Shown: positions 33,464 through 41,147 of the stretch, piece by piece | How positions within the stretch are numbered: position 1 is the stretch's first letter | Layout of the letters: each line of letters starts with the position of its first letter | NCBI GenBank assembly: GCA_027364875.1 | Contig: DAHXON010000021.1 | Location: forward strand, 1-41,147 | Length of the DNA: 41,147 nt | Direction of reading: 5' to 3' | Source: Chloroflexota bacterium | Lineage (GTDB): Bacteria; Chloroflexota; Limnocylindria; Limnocylindrales; CSP1-4 | Translations under genes and position numbers: made by a program | The notes under the pieces: generated by a model | What the model saw: only the letters and a program-made list of their open reading frames with translations | What the model was told of the DNA's origin: nothing | Databases searched by the model: none

Positions 33464-35520
33464 AGCTTCTCGATATCCTCGACCAGCCGGGAAACGTCGT
33501 ACTCCGCCGCCTTGGAGCGTTCGCGCTTGCCCATCTCGAGCTTCGGCGCGGGTGCCATCGCGAGCATGCCGGCGAGCTTCTCCGACGCCCTGTCGACCGA
33601 GCTGAAGTCCACCAGGTTGGAGGCCAGCTCGGTTCCGAGCAGCGCTCGATGGGCCGGAATGTCGCTCGCGAGGACCGGCACGCCGCCGGCCATGGCCTCC
33701 AGGAGCGCCAGCCCGAAACCCTCACCGGAGCTCGGGAACGCCGCAACGTCCGCGCCGGCGAGCAGCGGACCGAACTCGTCGTCGGAGAAGGGGCCCAGCC
33801 AGCGGACCCGATCCTGGATCCCGAGGTGAGCGGAGATGGCCTCCAGCCGGGCCCGCTCGCCCGCTTCCTCCGCGCCGGCGATCCACAGCTCCCACTTCTG
33901 ATGGTCCACGTTGGCCAGGGCGGCCATGAGGCGGTCCAGGGTCTTGGAGCCCGCCACCCGGCCGAAGGCGAGAACACGGCCCGCGACGGGGTCCCTTTGC
34001 AGCGAGAGAAGACCGGTAAGGCGGATCGCGTTCTCGAGGACGATGACCCGCTTCGACAGATAGGGGGCCAGCTCCAGTAGCGCTTCGCGATCCGGCCTGC
34101 TGCTGGCCACGATCGCAGCGCCGGTGAGCCGCAGGACCGGCCCGTAGTAGGCCCTCATCAGGAATCGCTTGAGCCTGGCGGCCCAGCGCGTGTGGAAGAT
34201 CAGGCCGTGTGTGTGAACCACGATCCCGCGCCGCCGGATCCTGGCGGTGAGGCAGATCGTCGCGGTCATGAAGCGGATGTCGTGGACGTGCACGACGTCC
34301 GCGGCGGAGATTTCGCCGATCAGGCGCCAGGGCCGGCTGGTTATGGCGAACCGCTGGGCGCCGATGCCGGGCAGCCGGACTACTCGCACCCCGCCGCGCT
34401 CCTCGCTCGCCTGCAGGCGCCCCGGAACCACGCGCGTCACGTCGCGATCCAGCGTCAGGACCCTCGCGGCGTGGCCCTTGCGGGCCTGCGCCTCGGCCAG
34501 GTCGCGGACGTAGGTTTCGGTGCCGCCGAGGAGCGGCGCGTACCGGCGGACGATGTGGAGGATGCGGAGTGGCCTGGCGGCGGCCTCCGTCGGGGCCGGA
34601 TCCAGTCTGACGTCGGCGGGTGTTCGGAAGCTCCAAGCGGTGGCGATGGCGATTCCGGCGATGAGGCCGCGCGTCTCGGGCGCGGGCGCGCTCCGCCGGC
34701 GCAGCATGGCCGATGCCCAGCGGCGCGAGATGACGTAGGTCAAGTGGAAGGCTGCCTGCACGGCGCCGCGGAGGCCCAGGTGCCGCCGGCTCACCAGCAG
34801 GGCGTTGCGAAAGTGGTAGTAGGCGACCACCCGGTTCGGGGCCGCGCCGTGGATCTCGTGGCGGACCCACGCGTCGGCCACCACGCAGGTCTTCCAGCCC
34901 GCACGCCGGACCCGCAGGTCCAGGTCCGTGTCCTCCCAGTAGAGGAACAGCCGCTCCCAGAACGTGCCCACCTCACGCAGGACCCGGCTGCGGATCATCA
35001 GAGCGCAGCCGGTCAGGAACTCCGAAGCCACGACGGCCCCGGCGGGCAGTGGATCGACGAGATGGCGGGTCTCGCCCCGGCGCAGGTCCAGGACGCCTCC
35101 GGCGAACCAGATACCTCCCGGCGCCTCGGGTCCTTCCGGTGCGGCGATCTGGGGGCTGGCGACGCCTATCCCCGGGTCCGCCTCCATCGCCGCCACGAGC
35201 CGCTCGATCGTCCCGGGCGGCACGGTCGTGTCGTTGTTGAGGATCCAGACGTAGTCGGAATTGCGTGCGAGCGCCCACTCGATGCCCAGGTTGGCGCCGG
35301 GGCCGAAACCAAGGTTGCGCCCGGGACGAATGGTCTTCACCCGGTCGCCGAAACGTGCTTCCAGCGTCGCCGCCTCGCCCATGGAACCGTTGTCGACCAC
35401 GACGACCTCGAGGCCGTCGTAGCCGGTCACCAGCAGGGATTCGATGCAGGCCAGCGTCGCCTCGGGGTTGTTGTAGGTGACGACCACCGCCGCCACGCTG
35501 GGCGTGTCCTCCGAGCCCAT
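33436..35520 (-). CDS. GT2-GT4 bifunctional glycosyltransferase
   Basis: 694 aa, ATG 35520 with GGGAGGATGG just upstream; an in-frame extension upstream is non-homologous. The N-terminal domain (1-270) is a WcaA/rhamnosyl-type GT2: VVVTYNNPEATL (12-23), VVVDNGS (40-46), RNLGFGPGAN (68-77), ILNNDT (93-98) and LYWEDTDLDLR (193-203). The C-terminal domain (317-694) is GT4: LHIVRRYAPLLGGTETYVRDL (321-341, glycine-rich start) and a late PSSGEGFGLALLEAM donor-site motif. The two domains probably add consecutive residues. It is convergent with, and overlaps by 28 bases, the GT4-GT26 gene. Confidence 0.92.
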   Translation of the reverse strand: MGSEDTPSVAAVVVTYNNPEATLACIESLLVTGYDGLEVVVVDNGSMGEAATLEARFGDRVKTIRPGRNLGFGPGANLGIEWALARNSDYVWILNNDTTVPPGTIERLVAAMEADPGIGVASPQIAAPEGPEAPGGIWFAGGVLDLRRGETRHLVDPLPAGAVVASEFLTGCALMIRSRVLREVGTFWERLFLYWEDTDLDLRVRRAGWKTCVVADAWVRHEIHGAAPNRVVAYYHFRNALLVSRRHLGLRGAVQAAFHLTYVISRRWASAMLRRRSAPAPETRGLIAGIAIATAWSFRTPADVRLDPAPTEAAARPLRILHIVRRYAPLLGGTETYVRDLAEAQARKGHAARVLTLDRDVTRVVPGRLQASEERGGVRVVRLPGIGAQRFAITSRPWRLIGEISAADVVHVHDIRFMTATICLTARIRRRGIVVHTHGLIFHTRWAARLKRFLMRAYYGPVLRLTGAAIVASSRPDREALLELAPYLSKRVIVLENAIRLTGLLSLQRDPVAGRVLAFGRVAGSKTLDRLMAALANVDHQKWELWIAGAEEAGERARLEAISAHLGIQDRVRWLGPFSDDEFGPLLAGADVAAFPSSGEGFGLALLEAMAGGVPVLASDIPAHRALLGTELASNLVDFSSVDRASEKLAGMLAMAPAPKLEMGKRERSKAAEYDVSRLVEDIEKLYESLGVRS

Positions 35521-35583
35521 CCATCCTCCCAGGCGCCAGCCGTGAAGCCGACCTGTCGGGCCGATCACGCCCGAATAGCCTAC

Positions 35584-35620
35584 CGCGAACCGATGGCCGC
35601 GAACCGATGGCCTCGAACCA
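35584..35620. repeat. 14-base tandem repeat, about 2.5 copies
   Basis: CGCGAACCGATGGC occurs at 35584-35597 and 35598-35611, followed by a partial third copy with one change (35612-35620). It lies in the divergent gap between the GT2-GT4 gene and the polymerase-like gene, 64 bases before the former start codon, and could affect its promoter. Confidence 0.8.
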
Positions 35621-35695
35621 CTCCGGCGATGGCGCCCCGCGCGGACCACCACGAGGTTCGGCCGGCGCGAGGTCGGGCCGGGAGCATGGGCCATC

Positions 35696-35725
35696 CTGAC
35701 GATCTGCGAGACCCGCGGCTATACT
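35696..35725 (+). promoter_or_regulatory. sigma70-type promoter for the polymerase-like gene
   Basis: CTGACG (35696-35701) and TATACT (35720-35725) are 18 bases apart. The -10 matches five of six consensus positions and the -35 four of six. They face the plus-strand gene starting at about 35788. This is the best promoter match in the window. Confidence 0.55.
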
Positions 35726-35787
35726 CGCGACGGCCCGGGCCGGAGATGGTGTCGCTCGCGGCGCCCGGCTCGCTTTGGGGAGTGCAC

Positions 35788-37248
35788 TTGAGTCTCGCAG
35801 GAGAAGCATCCGCGCCGCTCGCCCGGGTCGCGGAATCGTCCACGGTGCGGACGATGAGCATGGCGACGGTCGCTCTGGCCCTTCTGATCGCCTGGCTCCC
35901 ACTCCAGACCCCGCTCGCGATCATCGTCTTCCAATACGGTCACGCCGACCGGACAGCCTGGGCGATGCTGTTGGCCAAGGACGTCTTCACGGCGCTTCTG
36001 ATCGTCTACTTCTTCGCTCGCTACTGGCGTCAGGTTCGCTTCTACTGGTTCGACTGGGCCGCCCTCGCCTACGTGGTGCTGCTCGGCGTCTACTCGATCG
36101 TGCCGTGGCTGCTCGGATCCAAGATCGGCGTGACGCCCGTCATCGCCTCACTGCGTGAGCTCGGAGTTCCGGTCGAGCTGTACGCGCTCGGTCGGCTCGC
36201 GATCGTCGCGGGGGCCGACGTCCGCTGGCTGGTCCGCTGGTTCCTTGCCGTCGCGGGCGTCACGGCCGCGTTCACGGTTGCCGTGTGGGCCCTTCTCCCG
36301 GCGTCCTTCTGGGCTACCACCCTCGATCTCGTGAGCTTCGTCCGGGTAGTGCAGGGCATTCCCAACGCCCTCACCATCTGGGACATCAGCCTCGTGGCGC
36401 ACTTCGGCGGCGGCCCGAGCGACATCTACTCCCGTGCCGTTGGGCCGTTCACGCAGCCTGTTGGGACGGCCCATTACTTCGTGCTGCCAATGATCCTGTG
36501 CGTGGCGTTCGGCTTCCAGGCGATTCGGGCGGGCAATCGCCGCAACATCGCCATCGCCGCTGTGGTGGGGCTGCTCATGGCGGCCGCGGTGGTCACGCCC
36601 ATCTCGCGCGGCAGCTGGATTGCCGCCGGGCTGGCGTTCTTCATCTGCGCGCTCGCCTACCGCTACCGCGCCCTCGTCGCCGTGGTGTTCGTCGTAGCGG
36701 CCCTGGTGCTGCTCGCGGTCCCGGCATCTCGCAACTCGATCATCACTACCCTGCAGTGCACGGACGCGTCGTCGGCCGGCCACGCGGCCGCGGTGGACAC
36801 CGGGGTCAAGACGATGACCGAGAATCCGCTCGGCCTGGGAGTCGGACAGTCCGGCCAGTTCGGCCAGGTTCTCGCCTCTGGTGATGAAGCCGGTGCGGGC
36901 GTCGGCGAGAACATGTATCTCGAGCTGCTCGTGAGCGTCGGGCCGCTGGGCTTCCTGGTCTTCGTCGCCTGGATGGCCGGGCTGCTGTGGACCCTTGCGG
37001 GGCTTCGCCGCCGGGGCCCGCCCTCCTGGATTCTCGTGGGAACCTCGGCCGCGCTCGTCGGCTACATCGTCTCGGCGCTGTTCGCCTCTCCGCTGATGCG
37101 TTTCACCACGTCGGCGTCGATATGGCTCGTGATCGGCCTCTGCATCGGCGCCCTGGCGACTACGCTCGCGCCGGTCCTCCTCGAACAGGAGCCGCAGACA
37201 GCGCCCGAACGACCGCTCGAACCGGAGTCGGCGGCGTCGGCGTCGTAG
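35788..37248 (+). CDS. O-antigen ligase/polymerase (Wzy_C-like) membrane protein
   Basis: Integral membrane protein of about 486 aa with ten to twelve spans. A large outer loop (FGGGPSDIYSRAVGPFTQPVGTA) and a following TPISRGSWIAAG segment match the O-antigen ligase/Wzy polymerase family, which joins or transfers undecaprenyl-linked glycans outside the membrane. A second loop has TENPLGLGVGQSG. Start uncertain: TTG 35788 has GGGGAG six bases upstream; ATG 35746 and ATG 35854 are alternatives. A very long frame running upstream to 34192 is only the antisense of the GT2-GT4 gene. It stands alone between divergent and convergent neighbours with its own promoter. Confidence 0.85.
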   Translation: MSLAGEASAPLARVAESSTVRTMSMATVALALLIAWLPLQTPLAIIVFQYGHADRTAWAMLLAKDVFTALLIVYFFARYWRQVRFYWFDWAALAYVVLLGVYSIVPWLLGSKIGVTPVIASLRELGVPVELYALGRLAIVAGADVRWLVRWFLAVAGVTAAFTVAVWALLPASFWATTLDLVSFVRVVQGIPNALTIWDISLVAHFGGGPSDIYSRAVGPFTQPVGTAHYFVLPMILCVAFGFQAIRAGNRRNIAIAAVVGLLMAAAVVTPISRGSWIAAGLAFFICALAYRYRALVAVVFVVAALVLLAVPASRNSIITTLQCTDASSAGHAAAVDTGVKTMTENPLGLGVGQSGQFGQVLASGDEAGAGVGENMYLELLVSVGPLGFLVFVAWMAGLLWTLAGLRRRGPPSWILVGTSAALVGYIVSALFASPLMRFTTSASIWLVIGLCIGALATTLAPVLLEQEPQTAPERPLEPESAASAS

Positions 37249-37274
37249 TAGAGGCGGCTACGTCGTAGCGGCGC

Positions 37275-38318
37275 CTACGCCTCGATCCCGGCGCTCGGCT
37301 TGAGGAATTTGGCCGGATCCAGACCCGCGTCGCGCAGGTCCGCCTCGACCATGATCCTCACCAGCTCCGCGAAGCGGGTTCGGGGCTGCCAGCCGAGTAT
37401 CCGCCGCGCCTTCGAGGCGTCGCCGCACAACGCCTCCACTTCCGTGGGCCGGAAATAGGCCGGATCGATCACGACGTACTTCTGCCAGTCCAGGCCCGCC
37501 AGCAGGAAGACGCTCTCCACGAACTCGCGGACCGTGTGCATCTCGCCGGTGGCGATCACGAAGTCGTCCGGCTCGGGCTGCTGGAGCATCAGCCACATGG
37601 CCTCGACGTATTCCGGTGCGTAGCCCCAGTCCCGGCGGGCGTCGAGGTTGCCCAGGTACAGGTGAGACTCGCGGCCGGCCAGGATGGCCGCCAGGCCCCG
37701 TGTGATCTTCCGTGTCACGAACGTCGGGCCGCGGCGTGGCGACTCATGGTTGAACAGGATGCCGTTGCAGGCGAACAGGCCCTGGGCCTCCCGATACTGG
37801 ACCGTCATCCAGTGGGCGAAGACCTTGGCCACTCCGTAGGGGCTGCGCGGGTAGAAGCGGGTGGTCTCGTTCTGGGGCGTCTCCTGGACCTTGCCGAACA
37901 TCTCCGACGAGCCGGCCTGGTAGAAGCGGATCGGCCAGTCCGCGCAATGGACTGCTTCGAGCAACCGCAGGCTGCCCAGACCGGTGGTGTCCGCGGTGAA
38001 CTCGGGCATCTCGAAGCTGACCTTGACGTGGCTCTGGGCGCCCAGGTTGTAGACCTCGTCGGGGCGCAGGCGGTTGAGCGTGTGGATGAGCGACGACGAG
38101 TCCGTCAGATCGCCGTAGTGCAGGTAGAGGCGGTTCGATTCCTCGTGGCGATCGTGATAGATGTGGTCGATCCTGCCCGTGGAAAAGGAGCTCGAGCGCC
38201 GGATGAGGCCGTGGACCTCGTAGCCCTTGGCCAGCAGAAGCTCGGCCAGGTACGAGCCGTCCTGCCCCGTGATGCCTGTGATGAGGGCTGACTTGCCGGC
38301 GGTTGTGGGTTCGGTCAT
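37275..38318 (-). CDS. gmd: GDP-mannose 4,6-dehydratase
   Basis: Converts GDP-D-mannose to GDP-4-keto-6-deoxy-D-mannose, the precursor of GDP-D-rhamnose, GDP-L-fucose and others. 347 aa with near-complete family signatures: [14 protein letters not shown] (15-28), GLIRRSSSF (37-45), [12 protein letters not shown] (91-102), GSSEMFG (136-142) with catalytic Ser/Glu, Tyr161/Lys165 in YGVAK, and [12 protein letters not shown] 38318 is chosen because homology begins just after it. No GDP-fucose synthase is recognisable; the reductase that uses its product is either elsewhere or one of the unassigned SDRs here. GACAAT six bases before the ATG would allow a leaderless transcript. Confidence 0.96.
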   Translation of the reverse strand: MTEPTTAGKSALITGITGQDGSYLAELLLAKGYEVHGLIRRSSSFSTGRIDHIYHDRHEESNRLYLHYGDLTDSSSLIHTLNRLRPDEVYNLGAQSHVKVSFEMPEFTADTTGLGSLRLLEAVHCADWPIRFYQAGSSEMFGKVQETPQNETTRFYPRSPYGVAKVFAHWMTVQYREAQGLFACNGILFNHESPRRGPTFVTRKITRGLAAILAGRESHLYLGNLDARRDWGYAPEYVEAMWLMLQQPEPDDFVIATGEMHTVREFVESVFLLAGLDWQKYVVIDPAYFRPTEVEALCGDASKARRILGWQPRTRFAELVRIMVEADLRDAGLDPAKFLKPSAGIEA

Positions 38319-38560
38319 GCGCCGATTGTCGCAGAAAGGTAGCGCTTCGGATCGATATGCTCGAGGACGAACTGACGCCGGGCCAACAGTCCCACCTTGC
38401 TCCGGCATTGGGTACGGCGCGGGATGGGAGCCTCCCGTGTTAGCCTTCGGACGCCAGCCGCGCCGGCCTGTAGAAAGGCCGACCCGTGCCGCACCTGGCC
38501 CCCGCCGCCGAACGTCTTGTGCGGTCCTCTGTGGGGAACCCGAACGGGGAGACTAGATAA

Positions 38561-39739
38561 GTGATCAAGCAATTCTTGGGGGGCCGGGCAGCATTCTTGC
38601 GGAGCCATGCCAGGCTGGCCTCGGCCGTAGGCGCCGGCCTCGCCGTACTGGTCATCGTCGGCGCGGGCCTGATGCTCGCCGCCGGTTCCGGTAAGGCATC
38701 GCAAGCTTCGTCCAGCCCCATCGCCTCGGCAACGTTCAGCCCGTCCCCAAGCCCCACCGCGAGCCCAACACCGAGCGAGAGCCCCACTCTGGAGCCGACT
38801 GATTCAGGGCCGACGGCGATGCCGAGCGGATGGGCTTACAGCGACCTCGACGGAGTCCCCGCCCCGGCGGACAAGGCCCACCGCCTGCCGATGGCGATCA
38901 TGATCGACGACAACAAGGTCGCCCGGCCTCAATCGGGCATCTCGACCGCCTCGATCGTCTACCAGGCGATGGCCGACGGCGGCGAGGACCGCTACATGAT
39001 GATCTGGCAGGAAGGCGACGCGACGGACATCGGCCCGGTGCGAAGCGCCCGTCCGTACTTCGTCTACTGGGCTGCCGAATACAAGGCCCTCTTCGGCCAC
39101 TTCGGCGGCGACGCCCAGTCGCTCCAGCAGACCATCCCGCAGATGTCCAAGTACATCTACAACGAGGACGACCTCAACGGCGGCGCCTGCCCTTACCACC
39201 GCGTGAGCACGCGTGCGGCGCCGCATAACGCCTACACGAACACGAACATCCTGATGAGCTGCCTCCTCAAGCGGGGCTATCCGGCGACCTTCCAGAAGAC
39301 GCCGGGGCGTCCGTTCGTTGACGACACCCTGGCCGCCGACCTGCCTGCCGGGCAGAACATCAACATCCCGTATCGAACCGGCCAGATCGGCTACAGGTTC
39401 GATCCGGCGACGGACTCCTACCTGCGCCTCGTGAGCGGCACCGTGGAACTGGATCCTGCCAACAACCAGCAGGTTCACGCCCGGAACGTCGTGATCATGT
39501 ACCAGACCTACGGCATGGTTCCCTCGATCGATCACCTGCGGCCGGTCGTGGGCAACATCGGGTCCGGTGAGGCGGTCGTGTTCAAGGAAGGCAAGGCCAT
39601 CGTGGGCACGTGGAAGAAGACTTCCACCACCGCCGTGACCCGCCTCTACGACAAGAGCGGCAAGGAGATCCCGTTCGTCCGCGGCTCGATCTTCATGCAG
39701 TCCGTCCCGATCGGCACCGGCGTCACCTACGACAAGTAG
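38561..39739 (+). CDS. DUF3048 domain-containing membrane-anchored protein (YerB-like)
   Basis: 392 aa, GTG start. A single hydrophobic segment (about 20-42) anchors it, followed by a Ser/Pro/Thr-rich spacer (about 48-85). The extracytoplasmic part holds the two DUF3048 halves: LPMAIMIDDNKVARPQSG, YMMIWQEGDATDIGPVRSARPYFV and a C-terminal half with VVIMYQTYG and a GSGEAVVFKEGK segment. The family role is unknown; Bacillus YerB is a lipoprotein, but here I see no lipobox cysteine. Not obviously part of the sugar pathway, though it lies within the cluster. The stop codon is the first of a run of tandem repeats. Confidence 0.88.
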   Translation: MIKQFLGGRAAFLRSHARLASAVGAGLAVLVIVGAGLMLAAGSGKASQASSSPIASATFSPSPSPTASPTPSESPTLEPTDSGPTAMPSGWAYSDLDGVPAPADKAHRLPMAIMIDDNKVARPQSGISTASIVYQAMADGGEDRYMMIWQEGDATDIGPVRSARPYFVYWAAEYKALFGHFGGDAQSLQQTIPQMSKYIYNEDDLNGGACPYHRVSTRAAPHNAYTNTNILMSCLLKRGYPATFQKTPGRPFVDDTLAADLPAGQNINIPYRTGQIGYRFDPATDSYLRLVSGTVELDPANNQQVHARNVVIMYQTYGMVPSIDHLRPVVGNIGSGEAVVFKEGKAIVGTWKKTSTTAVTRLYDKSGKEIPFVRGSIFMQSVPIGTGVTYDK

Positions 39740-39790
39740 CCGGTTCGACGAGTAGCCGGTTCGACGAGTAGCGGTTCGACGAGTAGCCGG
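39735..39790. repeat. 16-base tandem repeat overlapping the DUF3048 stop codon
   Basis: AGTAGCCGGTTCGACG occurs at 39735-39750 and 39751-39766, then with one base deleted at 39767-39781, then a nine-base partial copy at 39782-39790. The TAG stop of the DUF3048 gene is inside the first copy, so each unit repeats a TAG. The unit length is not a multiple of three, so the stops fall in different frames. Confidence 0.9.
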
Positions 39791-39896
39791 CGTCCGCCGG
39801 ACGTCGCGCGCATCGGGGTCCGTGCCTTCTGCCTCGGCTAGACTACCGCCGGACCCAAGCGCGGCGCGGCCGCGCCCGTCAGCACAAGAGGCACCG

Positions 39897-40985
39897 GTGC
39901 GGATCTGTCTCGTGAGCGCGGCTCTCCCGGACGTTCCGTGCGGGATAGGCGACTACACCGATCATCTCGCCCGAGGGCTCGCCGCCGCCGGGGTCGAAAT
40001 CGTGGTCGTGACGACGAACCAGCCGGGCCTGCGGACCGCATCCGCCTACGAGGTCCGGCCCGTAGCCACGCGCTGGCTGCTCGGCGACACCGCCCGGGTG
40101 ACACGCGCAGTCGACGGCGTCCGGGCGGACCTGGTCCACATCCAGTTTCCGGGCTCCGGCTACGGCCGCGGTTTCGCGGTCACGACTCTGGCCTGGGCGC
40201 TCAAGGCCGGCCACCCGCGACGGCCCCTGGCGATCACCCTCCACGAGTTCGACCGGCTGTCCGGGCGACACCGGCTTCGAGTCGCCGCCGGCGCGGTGCC
40301 GTGTCGTCTCGTCGTGGGGCCGGGGCCGGAGCTGGCGAGGGCGGCCCGGCGCTGGATCGGCTGGCGGCCCGGGACGCGGGTCGTGGAGATCCCGCTGGCC
40401 TCGAACGTGATCCCGGCCCAGGTTTCCCCGGCCGCGTATCGGCGATCAGCGGGGGAGCTGGTCGTGGGCTACTTCGGCTTCCTGCGCCCCGACAAGGGTC
40501 TCGAGACTCTGCTCGAGGCTTTCGCGAAGGTTCGAGCCGAGCGCGCGGCCCGGCTCGTGATCGCCGGCGATCCGGGGCCGGACATCGAATACGCCGCCGC
40601 CGTTCGCCGATCGGTCGAGGTGCGCGGCCTGGGCCCCGACACGCTCTTCACCGGCCCGCTGACGCGGGACGCGCTGTCGGCGGGGCTCCTGGGCTTCGAC
40701 GTGTGCGTCCTGCCGTTTCGGGATGGGCTCACGGCCAACAGAGGCTCGTATTCAGCCGCGGTGGCTCACGGCCTGCCGATCGTGACGACCAGCGGCGTAT
40801 CCCGGGGTTTCGATGCCGCCGCGAACACCTGGTACGTCGCCCCGGGCGACGCACCGGACCTGGCCCAGGCGATCCTTCGACAGGCCGCCGGCGCCCACGG
40901 GCCGATTTCCGCGGCCACGGGCTCGGAATGGACGGCGATAGCCGCTCGCCACGTGGAGCTGTACCGGGAGATCCTGGCGCCGTGA
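39897..40985 (+). CDS. GT4 family glycosyltransferase
   Basis: 362 aa from GTG 39897, five bases after AAGAGG; an extension to 39822 is possible but non-homologous. The N-terminal domain starts ICLVSAALPDVPCGIGDYTDHLARGL in the plan of GT4 enzymes (glycine-rich GIGDY loop). The C-terminal domain has VVGYFGFLRPDKGLETLLEAF and a LPFRDGLTANRGSYSAAVAHG donor-site region. The acidic E-x7-E pair is not obvious: the RGSYSAAVAHG segment replaces it, as in some GT4 subgroups. TAGACT at 39839-39844 may be a -10 element. The gene overlaps the next start by GTGA. Confidence 0.88.
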   Translation: MRICLVSAALPDVPCGIGDYTDHLARGLAAAGVEIVVVTTNQPGLRTASAYEVRPVATRWLLGDTARVTRAVDGVRADLVHIQFPGSGYGRGFAVTTLAWALKAGHPRRPLAITLHEFDRLSGRHRLRVAAGAVPCRLVVGPGPELARAARRWIGWRPGTRVVEIPLASNVIPAQVSPAAYRRSAGELVVGYFGFLRPDKGLETLLEAFAKVRAERAARLVIAGDPGPDIEYAAAVRRSVEVRGLGPDTLFTGPLTRDALSAGLLGFDVCVLPFRDGLTANRGSYSAAVAHGLPIVTTSGVSRGFDAAANTWYVAPGDAPDLAQAILRQAAGAHGPISAATGSEWTAIAARHVELYREILAP

Positions 40986-41147
40986 GCGACGTCGTCGCCT
41001 TCGACCTGCGATCCGCGGGCGGCTCGCCGACCGGTGTGGGGCGGCACCTGATGTCCATCGTCCGCGCCGTCGCCGAGCGTCAACCGGACATCCCGATCCG
41101 GGCGTACGTTCGCGATGAGGTGGCCGGGCTGCCCGCCGGGGTGAAGG
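40982..41147 (+). CDS. N-terminal part of a glycosyltransferase (GT4-like), cut by the window end
   Basis: GTG 40982 overlaps the previous TGA, and the frame stays open to the last base (55 codons). The beginning VAFDLRSAGGSPTGVGRHL has the strand-then-glycine-loop pattern (TGVGR) of GT4 proteins that start with GIGRY. Translational coupling with the preceding GT4 supports a joint role. Only the first 55 residues are visible, so the family call is tentative. Confidence 0.6.
   Translation, partial: MSDVVAFDLRSAGGSPTGVGRHLMSIVRAVAERQPDIPIRAYVRDEVAGLPAGVK

Noticed and set aside
31570-34080. An 836-aa frame on the plus strand
   Set aside because: Out-of-frame shadow of the GT4-GT26 gene continuing into the antisense of the GT2-GT4 gene; Arg/Pro/Gly-rich and without domains.
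35584-35620. The tandem repeats as iterons of an origin
   Set aside because: Too few copies, no adjacent replication protein and no AT-rich unwinding region.
34192-35745. The long upstream extension of the polymerase-like frame
   Set aside because: It is antisense to the GT2-GT4 gene. A promoter, ribosome-binding sites and the first membrane span all point to a start near 35788.
1-41147. CRISPR arrays, tRNA genes, insertion sequences or an origin
   Set aside because: No regularly spaced repeats, no tRNA-like cloverleaf noticed, no transposase or integrase frame. The only tandem repeats are short and without spacers.

Overview
High-GC bacterial DNA filled almost entirely with genes for making and exporting a cell-surface polysaccharide. 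The LytR-CpsA-Psr transferase at the left edge, the DUF3048 protein, the Thr/Pro/Ser-rich linkers, the frequent GTG/TTG starts and the large GT-C-like membrane proteins suggest a monoderm-like soil or sediment lineage such as Chloroflexota (Limnocylindria-like) or Actinomycetota. That placement is inference; no rRNA or other marker gene is present. I see no tRNA, rRNA, CRISPR array, transposase or phage gene.

Layout. (1) 1-5444, plus strand: LCP transferase (5' end missing), UDP-sugar 6-dehydrogenase, NAD-dependent epimerase, LPG-synthase-like membrane protein and a dolichyl-phosphate-type GT2. (2) 5577-12813, plus strand: GT2, Wzm/Wzt ABC exporter whose ATPase carries a C-terminal carbohydrate-binding domain, a coiled-coil sugar methyltransferase, an RgpF protein and an RgpF-WbsX fusion. 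(3) 13259-17312, plus strand: rfbF, rfbG, rfbH and a short E3-type flavin reductase, the route to a CDP-3,6-dideoxy-4-ketohexose. (4) 17482-20135, minus strand: GT2, SDR reductase and RmlC-like epimerase. The last two overlap by ATGA and fit the final steps to CDP-ascarylose. (5) 20132-21414: a decayed stretch with frameshifted SDR fragments and a small tandem duplication. (6) 21415-31457: GtrA, a membrane-anchored GT2, a DUF2142-like protein, two more methyltransferases (one with the methyltransferase-kinase-coiled-coil order of the chain terminator WbdD) and two tandem paralogous GT-C-like proteins sharing a PHNEH motif. (7) 31592-37248: GT4-GT26 fusion, GT2-GT4 fusion and an O-antigen polymerase/ligase-like protein. 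(8) 37275-41147: GDP-mannose 4,6-dehydratase, DUF3048 protein, a GT4 and the start of another GT.

Working model. CDP-, UDP- and GDP-activated unusual sugars are made in the cytoplasm and assembled by the GT2, GT4, RgpF and WbsX enzymes. Coiled-coil methyltransferases may cap the chain, and Wzm/Wzt, whose C-terminal domain may read the cap, exports it. Membrane GT-C-like proteins, GtrA and the polymerase-like protein could modify or polymerise material outside. The LCP protein could attach the product to the cell wall. The strongest points for follow-up are the likely complete CDP-ascarylose pathway with a ferredoxin-less E3, and the WbdD-like protein paired with a cap-reading Wzt.
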